Shown in pieces: positions 10,278 through 17,152 of a stretch of DNA of 64,000 bases. A program made the position numbers and the translations under genes. The DNA is from Chitinimonas koreensis. Its GTDB lineage: Bacteria > Pseudomonadota > Gammaproteobacteria > Burkholderiales > Chitinimonadaceae. Position 1 is the stretch's first letter, and each line of letters starts with the position of its first letter. The notes beneath the pieces are model-generated. The model did not search any database and was not told the DNA's origin. It was given only the letters and a program-made list of their open reading frames with translations. Location of the stretch: NCBI RefSeq assembly GCF_014353015.1, contig NZ_CP060704.1, positions 3,993,001-4,057,000 of the forward strand. Reading direction: 5' to 3'.

Positions 10278-11378
10278 CTAGCGAATGGTGACGACGTCGC
10301 CGTAGCCAGGGCCTGGCGTGAAATCGAGCGCCACGATGACCGGAACGAACTTGTCGGTCAGCGTGCGGACCTCGACCAGGTCACCGTCGTCGTTCTCCTC
10401 GAAGGCCACCTGACTTGTGCGCTCCTTGTAGGTGTCGCCGGTGATGAGGAAGCGACGTCCATCCGGCGCGCTGACCTCTCCGGAGAGCTGGCCAGCGGCA
10501 AGCGCGTATGCCAGGTGCCAGTCAGATGGCTCGCAGAGCGGCCGTCGATGAGGAAGCGTCCGCGCGCCGAAGTAGTGGTCGAATTGCGGCCACAGCGTGT
10601 GCTGCGCGGTACGGCCGAGCTCGTCGGCGAGTTGACGACCATCGATCCGGATCGCCTGGAAGCGCAAGGCCTCCGCCGGCGCCGGCGGCACCCGATACGG
10701 CTGCAGGTGCCAGTTCGTCGGCAGGATCTCGGGCAACTCGCCGCGGCCGATCGCTTCCAGCCGGGCGGCCAGCTTCGTGTCCGGCGAGTCGGATCGGCGC
10801 TTGACACCGAACAGCACGATCTGCCGAAAACGCTGCTCTGGCGCGAGGAAGACCTGGACCTGGTGCAGGTGCCGGGCCAACATCGCGGACAGCTCCGCAT
10901 CGAGCACGTAGTGCGGCACGATGAAGACCAGCACGCCGCCGAAGGCCAGCCACGGCATGGCCATCCGGTAGAACTGCTTCTCGAGCCGCTCCTTCCGGCC
11001 ACTATGGCCGGTCGACAGCATTGCCCGATCGCTCAGCGCGTCGCCGTAGGGCGGATTGAGAAATAGCAGGCCCACGCTTCGCTGCCCGATCACCACGTCG
11101 TTGACGTCGGCGTGGATGACCTGGTCGAGCCAGCCCTTGGCGTGCCACGCGCGCTCGGCATCGTATTCGACGCCCAGCGACATGGGCTCCGCACCGATCG
11201 CCTGCAGGTGATGCTTCACCTCGGCCAGCGCGCTACCCTCACCGCAACACGGGTCGAGCAGGCGGACCGGGCCGTCGGCCTCGAGCGCGCCGAGGATGCC
11301 GGCGAGCGTCAGGTCATCGGTGGGGAAGTAGCCGTTCTTGATGAAATTGCGCGCGAGGCGCGGAAACATGAGGGCCAT
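10278..11378 (-). CDS. SAM-dependent N6-adenine methyltransferase-like protein (DUF6094-like)
   Basis: A 366-residue class I methyltransferase. The SAM-binding motif LLDPCCGEGSAL lies near residues 48-60 and the catalytic NPPY motif (FLNPPYGD) near 117-124; the N-to-C order and NPPY indicate amino-methylation of adenine in DNA. The start is ATG 11378 (MALMFPRLARNF) with GGAGG five bases upstream; upstream frame extension crosses the leader hairpin 11395-11418. No restriction endonuclease gene is adjacent, so it is an orphan and may protect or regulate the element. Similar stand-alone enzymes are part of ICE accessory cores. Confidence 0.75.
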   Translation of the reverse strand: MALMFPRLARNFIKNGYFPTDDLTLAGILGALEADGPVRLLDPCCGEGSALAEVKHHLQAIGAEPMSLGVEYDAERAWHAKGWLDQVIHADVNDVVIGQRSVGLLFLNPPYGDALSDRAMLSTGHSGRKERLEKQFYRMAMPWLAFGGVLVFIVPHYVLDAELSAMLARHLHQVQVFLAPEQRFRQIVLFGVKRRSDSPDTKLAARLEAIGRGELPEILPTNWHLQPYRVPPAPAEALRFQAIRIDGRQLADELGRTAQHTLWPQFDHYFGARTLPHRRPLCEPSDWHLAYALAAGQLSGEVSAPDGRRFLITGDTYKERTSQVAFEENDDGDLVEVRTLTDKFVPVIVALDFTPGPGYGDVVTIR

Positions 11379-11472
11379 GATGCCTCCATAGGAGGCGGGC
11401 CCCGAGCGGAGAGCCCGCACGGGTTGAGAGAAGAGACTGAGATGGGTTGGTGAGACGGGTGCTACAGATCGA

Positions 11473-12486
11473 CTACCACGCTGCTGCAGGCGGAGTGGCC
11501 TGCGTCTCCGCGCGCCAGCGACTCAAATATGGCACGAGCTCATCCGGCAATTCCGCAGCAAAGGCCTCGTCCAGCGGATAGTGAGGCATCCGCGCGAACA
11601 CGGCGTCCAAGACGCGCAGCCCTTGGGCATGGTCTTTCGTCCGCTTGAGAACATTGCGCTTGGGCTGCTCCGCCATCCAAAGCTTGTGCAAAGCGAACCA
11701 CCGCGGGTCCGGGGCAACGATGCGCGCCGGCGATCCGTCCCGACCGCAGACGACCCGGTCGACGAATCTACCGTTGAGCAACCATTCCTGTTCGGGCAAC
11801 GAAATCGGAACAGGCTTGTCGCCAACGACCAACGAATCCGCCTGGCTGGGCGCGACGAGCAATTCCACCTCGTATGCATTGGCGTTCCGTACCTGAAAGC
11901 CTCGCTCTGTATTCACGGTGTAGGTCGAGTCCACAGCGCGCAGCATTTCCCAGATCGGGCTGCCCGACTGGGGCAGCGCAGCCTTGGTCGAGAGGTGAAG
12001 CCCGGCGACCCAGGCGACGTCGAAATCTTCGGTCGCATCCAGGCCACGGCCAATCCGGCTTTGCGCCTCGATCTCGTAGGCGGGCATCGCGTTGGTCCCG
12101 ACCACGATGAGCAGGGTACCGAGCATTCCGCGAGCATCCGACTCCCGCAGGATCGCGGCCGCCGATGAGGAGATCTGACCAAGCCGCAAGGCGCCGTACT
12201 GGCGGCCAAGTTCCACCAGCCGCTGCTTGGCGCCGTCACGCCGATCGCGCGCGCCATGCCATGCCTGGTGCCGCTGCTCTGTTTCGGCGTCGCGTGCGCC
12301 GAGGCTCTTAGCATTGCCCCGGCTGTCGATGATCTGGTACAGGTAGTCCCGGCCGCTCACCGTCTTCCAATGCAGCGGATAGAGACTGATCGCACGCATC
12401 TCGCGCTCGGCTGTGATGAGCGCGTCGTAGAATTGATCCAGGTTGGCAAGCAACCGCCGCTGTTCATCCGTAAAGTCTTGAAACAT
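11473..12486 (-). CDS. GSU2403-like nucleotidyltransferase fold protein
   Basis: A 337-residue protein. The middle region has a nucleotidyltransferase-like arrangement: GTLLIVVGTNAMPAYE around residue 120, then the acidic pair in TEDFDVAW around 152-156, matching the Asp-x-Asp metal site of this fold (PF12281/GSU2403 style). Unlike its neighbours it has no GC-rich leader hairpin. An AT-rich segment with a perfect palindrome lies directly before its ATG, so it probably has its own promoter and was inserted as cargo. Related folds are used in toxin-antitoxin and defence systems, but no partner gene is visible. Substrate unknown. Confidence 0.6.
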   Translation of the reverse strand: MFQDFTDEQRRLLANLDQFYDALITAEREMRAISLYPLHWKTVSGRDYLYQIIDSRGNAKSLGARDAETEQRHQAWHGARDRRDGAKQRLVELGRQYGALRLGQISSSAAAILRESDARGMLGTLLIVVGTNAMPAYEIEAQSRIGRGLDATEDFDVAWVAGLHLSTKAALPQSGSPIWEMLRAVDSTYTVNTERGFQVRNANAYEVELLVAPSQADSLVVGDKPVPISLPEQEWLLNGRFVDRVVCGRDGSPARIVAPDPRWFALHKLWMAEQPKRNVLKRTKDHAQGLRVLDAVFARMPHYPLDEAFAAELPDELVPYLSRWRAETQATPPAAAW

Positions 12487-12491
12487 AAATA

Positions 12492-12531
12492 TTTATCCTG
12501 AATTTATCAAATTTGAGGATTTCAGGATAAA
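12492..12531 (-). promoter_or_regulatory. Palindromic operator before the nucleotidyltransferase gene
   Basis: TTTATCCTGAA (12492-12502) and its exact complement TTCAGGATAAA (12521-12531) flank 18 AT-rich bases, ending five bases before the start codon at 12486. The position suggests a dimeric repressor site overlapping the promoter; AGGA in the proximal arm may also serve as the ribosome binding site. Confidence 0.6.
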
Positions 12532-12549
12532 CCATTTGTTTTCAATGAT

Positions 12550-12702
12550 CTATGAAGTTCGGCAACGGCACCACCAGGTGTTTCTCGTGTCGAATGAAGG
12601 CGCCCGGGTTGACCGGGCGCCAGGTTGGAACAACGACCATGGGGCCCACCTACCGTCGGCGGTGTACACCACCTCAATGCGCACCGGATTCGCACTCATC
12701 AT
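12550..12702 (-). CDS. Small ICE protein (50 aa), unknown function
   Basis: ORF starting ATG ATG at 12702 (MMSANPVRIEVVYTADGRW) with CAGGAG six bases upstream and a perfect leader hairpin GCCCCAGC-AA-GCTGGGGC at 12725-12742, the same arrangement as its neighbours. The first ~28 residues look protein-like; the tail runs through another hairpin near 12600 and is less convincing, so the true 3' end may differ. Confidence 0.4.
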   Translation of the reverse strand: MMSANPVRIEVVYTADGRWAPWSLFQPGARSTRAPSFDTRNTWWCRCRTS

Positions 12703-12751
12703 GATGCACTCCTGTTGCCAAGGCGCCCCAGCAAGCTGGGGCACGGTTGCA

Positions 12752-13099
12752 TCATTGAACGGACAGCGGTGGCCACGTGGTGGCCTTGGCGCGCCCGCCC
12801 ATCTTCCGGACCCGGTGGGCGATTCTGCCGCCCACGTCGCATAAGTCCCGGTAGAGCTGGCCCGCAAAGCGGCCCAGCCGGTACCAGTCCTGATTACGGC
12901 TGATTCGACCACGGGCCTCGAGATAAAGGCCCGGCAGCCGGGATTGCAGCGCCGGGTTCTCCTCGAGGAGCTTCACCACGGAATACGCCGTGCTGAGGTC
13001 GCCCAACCGCTGCTGGATACGTTGCAGGCTGGTCGCATCGATCTCCTCGACAGTGATCAGCCGACGGGGTTGCGACTGTTGTTGCGGTTGCTTGGACAT
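12752..13099 (-). CDS. Small basic ICE protein, unknown function
   Basis: A 115-residue protein, Gln/Pro-rich at the N-terminus (MSKQPQQQSQPRRL) and predicted helical and basic after that, with no membrane segment. ATG 13099 is chosen because GAAGGAGAG precedes it and the longer frame reads through the perfect 10-bp leader stem at 13139-13164. A nucleic acid-binding role is possible from its charge, but nothing more can be said. Confidence 0.55.
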   Translation of the reverse strand: MSKQPQQQSQPRRLITVEEIDATSLQRIQQRLGDLSTAYSVVKLLEENPALQSRLPGLYLEARGRISRNQDWYRLGRFAGQLYRDLCDVGGRIAHRVRKMGGRAKATTWPPLSVQ

Positions 13100-13173
13100 G
13101 CTTCTCTCCTTCGTTGATGAACTTGAACGTGGAGGAAGCCCTTTGGGGACATTCCCCCAAAGGGTTAGAAAAC

Positions 13174-13622
13174 TCATACAAACATGAAGCCCGCCGTACG
13201 ACGTTCGTGCTGCCGGCGACGCTCCAGCTCACGCTGAACCAGGGCGATCTCGCACTCGATCCAATGCGGTAGCGCGCCATGGTTTGGAGCACAGGCAATC
13301 GTGTCCGCTCGCGCGAATCGCAATTGCATCTCGAGCGCATGGACGGTGATGTCCGAATAGAACGGCAGATCCAGCACATTCACCACGCCAGTGGCCAAGT
13401 TCGCCGGCAGGTAGTGGCAATCAAGGCTCGACAGCTCGTAGACCATCGACTGCAGCTGCGCGAACTGCGCAGCCGTCGCTTTGACGTAGAACGTTGTTCC
13501 GATGTCTACCCGCGCGAAGCCGCTTCCTCGGCAGACAACTCGAACATCGGGAGCCCGACTTGAACCAGGCTCGATCTGCTGCCGGTGACCCGGCCGTAGT
13601 AGTGACCCTCTTCCACATGCAT
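13174..13622 (-). pseudogene. ICE gene of unknown function with a -1 frameshift
   Basis: ATG 13622 (MHVEEGHYYGRVTG) has a near-perfect CAGGAGGA ribosome binding site but its frame stops at 13506 after 38 codons. The next frame is open from there to 13174 (VDIGTTFYVKATAAQ and onward, ending ERRTAGFMFV) and has no start with a binding site until an internal ATG at 13446. Shifting by one base at CGC GGG TAG joins both into ~149 residues. I read this as one gene broken by a one-base loss or by a sequence error; a two-gene reading is less likely. Function unknown. Confidence 0.55.
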
Positions 13623-13639
13623 GACTTCGTCCTCCTGAT

Positions 13640-13950
13640 TGTTGATCGACCTACTCCCAGGCCTTGCGGCCCATCCGTTACAGGGACTGACGGATATTCG
13701 GCGCCGCGGTGGCGGCCTGTGCGCGGGTACTGCTACGTGCGCGCACCTCACGGTTGGAACCCTTGCCGAAACGAGCCCTCGGGGCTCGCTTGGGCAAGGC
13801 CACCAGGGCCTTGCATATCGATCGCTGACGCAAACGGCGCGGCACTTACGGGGCGGCCGCAACCCGGTGGAACGCCGAGCACGACGGCTCGCCACAGCAC
13901 CCCGACGCGAGGCGCTGTGGCGAACCCGATGCCGGGTCCGAGCAGGTGGA
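13640..13950 (-). other. Non-coding, stem-loop-rich leader region
   Basis: No ORF here has a credible start. It contains several inverted repeats: GCCACAGC/GCTGTGGC near 13903-13931, a nested hairpin with outer arms CCTTGCC/GGCAAGG and inner arms CGAGCCC/GGGCTCG near 13770-13801, and GGCC-gcaa-GGCC near 13661. They resemble the single leader hairpins before neighbouring genes, but are stacked in tandem, as if short genes between them had been lost. Confidence 0.45.
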
Positions 13951-14562
13951 TCAGGATTTGGGCTGCCAGGTCTGGTCGACCGGCTGCCAGCGATAGCCGA
14001 GATCCTTGAGGAACTGGATCTGGCTGCGGAACAGCGCACGATCGACTGCGGGATCGAGCTTGATCGGATGCCGATCGGTGACCGACTTCGCCTGTTCGGC
14101 GCCGAACAACGTGATCAGTCGAGCATCGATGGACACCTCTGTATCCGTCGAATCCGCCGCGATCTCTGCGGTGGGAACAGTCGGCTGCTCGATAGTCGAT
14201 TTGGACGACGCGGGCGCGGGTGATGGCGACGGAGTGGACTTGGCCGAGTCTTCGATGGGATCGGGTTCCGAGGCCGGCGGCGGTGTTTCCACCTTGCCCT
14301 CCTGGACACCGTCGACGTCGATGACCAACTCGTCCAACGTGGCGACGATGTCGATGAACAGCCGGTTCTGAAACGTGTACGTCTTGGGATAGATGCGCGC
14401 GATCACAAAGCGACCGGCATAGGTGCCCTGACCGTATTGATCGAGCGTCGAATCCTTGACGACGAACTCGCCGAGTTCCGTGACGAGGTTGCCGACGCAG
14501 AATCGGCCGTTCCGGCCACTGCGCTCGATGATGGTCAGGCGACCAGGTAGTGTGACTGGCAT
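13951..14562 (-). CDS. DUF3275 family ICE protein
   Basis: A 203-residue protein opening with MPVTLPGRLTIIERSGRNG and GEFVVKDSTLDQYGQGTY, the hallmark of DUF3275, found almost only in ICEs and genomic islands. A Pro/Ser/Ala-rich linker (about 105-145) leads to a C-terminal part ending RWQPVDQTWQPKS. ATG 14562 has GGAGA upstream, and the leader hairpin lies at 14588-14612. The molecular function of DUF3275 is unknown; its presence supports the ICE assignment. Confidence 0.8.
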   Translation of the reverse strand: MPVTLPGRLTIIERSGRNGRFCVGNLVTELGEFVVKDSTLDQYGQGTYAGRFVIARIYPKTYTFQNRLFIDIVATLDELVIDVDGVQEGKVETPPPASEPDPIEDSAKSTPSPSPAPASSKSTIEQPTVPTAEIAADSTDTEVSIDARLITLFGAEQAKSVTDRHPIKLDPAVDRALFRSQIQFLKDLGYRWQPVDQTWQPKS

Positions 14563-14639
14563 TGGGGTCTCCGAAAGATGCGGGAGACCCCAGCGGGGAA
14601 TCCCGCTGTGGGTGATGACCATCCGCTGACATGGATGGC

Positions 14640-14859
14640 GAACGACTGGGCGCGTGGCCTATGAGGTAGGCGACAGCGGGATCTCATCCCTCCATCGCGA
14701 TCTGGCCCGGCCTGGCGGCCTGCTCGTTTCAGGGCTGACGAGCGATTGGTGCCGGAGGATTTCCAGCGGGGTGATACGAACGATCTTGCCTGAACCGACC
14801 TAGGCCGCTTCAGGCAAGACCGCTAGGGTCTTGCGGGTTAAACCAAAGGCGTTGACACA
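14640..14859 (-). other. Non-coding region with inverted repeats
   Basis: No supported ORF. Contains a perfect 11-bp inverted repeat TCTTGCCTGAA/TTCAGGCAAGA separated by 14 bases (near 14785-14820), followed by CAAGACC-gcta-GGGTCTTG and a GGGTTA stretch. It resembles the leader elements of the operon, in a double form. Confidence 0.45.
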
Positions 14860-15006
14860 CTACCGAGCGGTCCCTTGCTCTTTGCTGTCAGCCGGACGAT
14901 GGCGCGCGTCGTAACGCTTGGCCCAGAACAGGCCACCGATCGCAAGAAGGCCCAATAGAACCGGCGGGCCCGCGAACAGCAGCACAACTTGTACGACTTG
15001 GCTCAT
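14860..15006 (-). CDS. Small membrane protein (48 aa)
   Basis: A 48-residue protein with one membrane helix (residues about 5-29, VQVVLLFAGPPVLLGLLAIG) and a basic cytoplasmic tail (FWAKRYDARHRP). Its ATG overlaps the stop of the upstream 70-aa gene (ATGA), so the two are translationally coupled. No family recognised. Confidence 0.6.
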   Translation of the reverse strand: MSQVVQVVLLFAGPPVLLGLLAIGGLFWAKRYDARHRPADSKEQGTAR

Positions 15007-15215
15007 GGCTTTCTTCCTTCTCCGACCACTACGTCAACCAGTACCGCAACCGCCATGCAAAGCGACCACACGGAAATCGCGGCAATAACCGCAGTGAGGA
15101 CATCGTCGCCCGACAGCTTCTGGAAGGTCGCGTAAGCACCCGCGGCACCCGCCAAGCTTGCCATTCGAAAGTGCTCCGCCAGCTTACGTCCGGCGTACTT
15201 GAAGTTCTCTACCAT
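15003..15215 (-). CDS. Small membrane protein (70 aa)
   Basis: A 70-residue protein with a basic N-terminus (MVENFKYAGRKLAEHFRM) and two hydrophobic stretches (about 20-32 and 42-63), ending GEGRKP. It overlaps the 48-aa membrane protein by four bases and follows the 119-aa gene closely. The pair looks like a small membrane module of the ICE; function unknown. Confidence 0.6.
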   Translation of the reverse strand: MVENFKYAGRKLAEHFRMASLAGAAGAYATFQKLSGDDVLTAVIAAISVWSLCMAVAVLVDVVVGEGRKP

Positions 15216-15227
15216 CTTACTCCCCCG

Positions 15228-15587
15228 TCAGATTCTTGCGGTGCGGAGCAGTTCGACAAAGGCCCGAACCCACTCTCCGTTCGAGGTCCATCGCACGTGA
15301 TCGTCTGCGCACCGATAAACGAGTAGCCGTCGACCGGACAACAGATCCCGGACCAGCACCTCGTCGTCGTCGGCAAGAGCGTCTCTCAACTGCGGTGTGA
15401 CCAGGATCGCCTCGTCGCCAGTGGCACCTCGAACCAGGATGTGGATCTCCGGTTCAACCGCGGCGCGCAAGTTCACGCGGGTCAGTTCCACGGCCAGTTC
15501 GAGCTCCGCTTTCTGGTACTCGAGCTCCTTCGCCGACACGTAGCCCAACCGTGCAGCAAGGCGATCTACCCAATACTTCCAATCCAT
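15228..15587 (-). CDS. ICE protein of unknown function (119 aa)
   Basis: A 119-residue soluble protein: an amphipathic helical N-terminus with many Glu/Leu (about 20-45), then a mixed alpha/beta part. ATG 15587 has GGGGAGG upstream, and its leader carries a perfect nested hairpin at 15611-15638 (outer AGCCCG/CGGGCT, inner CCTGGT/ACCAGG). It stands first in a three-gene run with two membrane proteins. Confidence 0.6.
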   Translation of the reverse strand: MDWKYWVDRLAARLGYVSAKELEYQKAELELAVELTRVNLRAAVEPEIHILVRGATGDEAILVTPQLRDALADDDEVLVRDLLSGRRLLVYRCADDHVRWTSNGEWVRAFVELLRTARI

Positions 15588-15654
15588 GATGACCTCCCCA
15601 AGATGGGCAAAGCCCGACCTGGTAAACCAGGACGGGCTCAGGGTTTGACGGTGC

Positions 15655-15747
15655 TTAGCGCGTGGCGGCCAATGCGATGGTCTGCGACACGGCGATGCAC
15701 AGCATGACCAGCTTGAGGTCGGTTACGACGTTGACGAGCGCCTTCAT
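15655..15747 (-). CDS. Very small hydrophobic protein (30 aa)
   Basis: ATG 15747 opens a 30-residue hydrophobic peptide (MKALVNVVTDLKLVMLCIAV, ending LAATR) with GGAGAAAG upstream and the leader hairpin GTGGGG/CCCCAC at 15781-15798. The ribosome binding site and leader support real translation despite the length. A single membrane helix is likely; function unknown. Confidence 0.5.
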   Translation of the reverse strand: MKALVNVVTDLKLVMLCIAVSQTIALAATR

Positions 15748-15872
15748 GACTTTCTCCACGTAAGACGTGGGGGCGCCCGCGTGGGGACGTTGCCCCACTG
15801 GGTTGATACGGAATTCGACAGGAGCGGGCTCTCAACCGCCCCGATCGGGATGTGCTACGACTTGCACTGCCA

Positions 15873-16676
15873 TTACGCAGCGTTGGCTTTGCTCATTTCA
15901 GGCTGCTCGAGCTCGACACGTACGCTGTCCACCTTGGCCCAGCTGATCTTGCACAGCTGACCCTTGATGACCAGTCCCGTCTCGCCCGCATGCTGGCCGC
16001 GGGTATACACGAAGCTGCCGGGGTAGACGTTGCTGATCTCGAAGCCGACCATCACGCCCTTGTTGGCCGAAACTGCCGGCCGCAACTGACCGATCTGCGA
16101 AGCGACGCAGTCCGCGTTGATCAGATCGAATGCGACGTACTGACGCTCTTCCTCGTCGATCCGGCCGCACAGCGCCGAAATCGAACTCACCTGGATCTTG
16201 TTGCCTTCGCGATTCAGATCCGTGACACGGTTGAGATAGCCCAGGCCGCGAACGAGCATGTTTACGTCGTACTTCTCGCGCAGTTCATCCGTCTGGAGGC
16301 TGTCGTGCACCTCGTGCGCTAGGACTTTCAGCGCACGAGCCTTGAGGCACAAACGCTCCTCGGTGTTGCCGGACTTGTCGGTGGCGTCGTACTTGTGCAC
16401 GAACAGGTCACCGATCCGGAGCTGGACGAAGACCTTCTTGTTGCCTTCGCTGACGTCCTTCTCGAATCCAGCGATGAGCTGGACCGCGTCGGCGCCGACG
16501 ACTTTCAGGTCGATGTAGGTGTAGCTCAACTTGTCGCCATCCGGCCGGAAGGCCAGGATTGCGCACGCGAGGAACCGGTCACCACGCTTGGGCTTGACCC
16601 AGCGAACGCGCGAAAGATAGCCGCAGACGACGGCGTGGAGATCGAAATGGGTTTGATCGTTTTGGGACTGTTGCAT
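15873..16676 (-). CDS. STY4534-family ICE protein (DUF3577-like)
   Basis: A 267-residue protein, MQQSQNDQTHFDLHAVVCGYLSR..., matching the STY4534/DUF3577 family annotated as an ICE replication-associated protein. The ATG at 16676 has AAAGGAG upstream; the frame is open further up to 16811 but that part covers the leader hairpin GGGGAAG/CTTCCCC (16722-16739). It is the first gene of the leftward operon after the promoter at 16.9 kb. The family is known from conserved ICE cores; the biochemical role is not established. Confidence 0.75.
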   Translation of the reverse strand: MQQSQNDQTHFDLHAVVCGYLSRVRWVKPKRGDRFLACAILAFRPDGDKLSYTYIDLKVVGADAVQLIAGFEKDVSEGNKKVFVQLRIGDLFVHKYDATDKSGNTEERLCLKARALKVLAHEVHDSLQTDELREKYDVNMLVRGLGYLNRVTDLNREGNKIQVSSISALCGRIDEEERQYVAFDLINADCVASQIGQLRPAVSANKGVMVGFEISNVYPGSFVYTRGQHAGETGLVIKGQLCKISWAKVDSVRVELEQPEMSKANAA

Positions 16677-16907
16677 GGTGCTCTCCTTTGAAAAGACAAA
16701 AGGGGAAGCACCTGCCCCGACGGGGAAGGAAACTTCCCCGGATGGGATACGGCTACGAGAGCCGAACGTAGACAGATGACGTAGAACAGTTTGCCAGCCA
16801 GGAGGCCGCACGTTTCAGGCAATGACGCGCTTTAGGGCACCGCGCAAGCGGTAAAGGGCACTCCGTACGTGGAGCAGTCGGGCCAAGGGCCAGTGAAGCT
16901 GGCTCAT

Positions 16908-16936
16908 GTATAACGCCAGGATTCCGGCGCTGTCAA
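16908..16936 (-). promoter_or_regulatory. Strong sigma70-type promoter of the leftward ICE operon
   Basis: Read leftward: TTGACA (16936-16931), a 17-base spacer, then TTATAC (16913-16908), close to the sigma70 consensus at ideal spacing. It lies about 230 bases upstream of the first gene (start 16676) and probably drives the operon down to 5596. Confidence 0.7.
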
Positions 16937-17007
16937 GACTCTGCCACCTAGCGGACACTGGCGCACCACCGCGCCGGTACTCTAGATCAACCACCTTTGC
17001 TACGATG

Positions 17008-17110
17008 AAAAAAGCCCGGTGATTGCTCACCGGGCTCTGTGTAACTAGGGGCGTAGTGCCGAAGGAATCGGGTGCAAGCACCGTCAACACATCAGGACGT
17101 GCCCCTTTAG
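17008..17110 (-). ncRNA. Candidate small RNA ending in a Rho-independent terminator
   Basis: Read leftward, a segment with potential pairing AGGGGC/GCCCCT (outer) and GGTGC-tt-GCACC (inner) is followed by a perfect 9-bp stem AGCCCGGTG/CACCGGGCT (17013-17036) and six T (17013-17008). No leftward gene ends here, so the terminator needs another source; a short RNA of about 100 nt is the simplest reading. No strong promoter was found before it. Confidence 0.35.
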
Positions 17111-17152
17111 AACGTGGAAGTTACCTTCCTCACTGATCATCCTACCTCAAAA

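Noticed and set aside
13639..14223. 194-codon rightward ORF across the hairpin region and DUF3275 gene
   Set aside because: No binding site or domain; overlaps a known family on the other strand.
16815..17090. 91-codon leftward ORF in the promoter region
   Set aside because: Covers the sigma70-type promoter and the terminator stem; no binding site.
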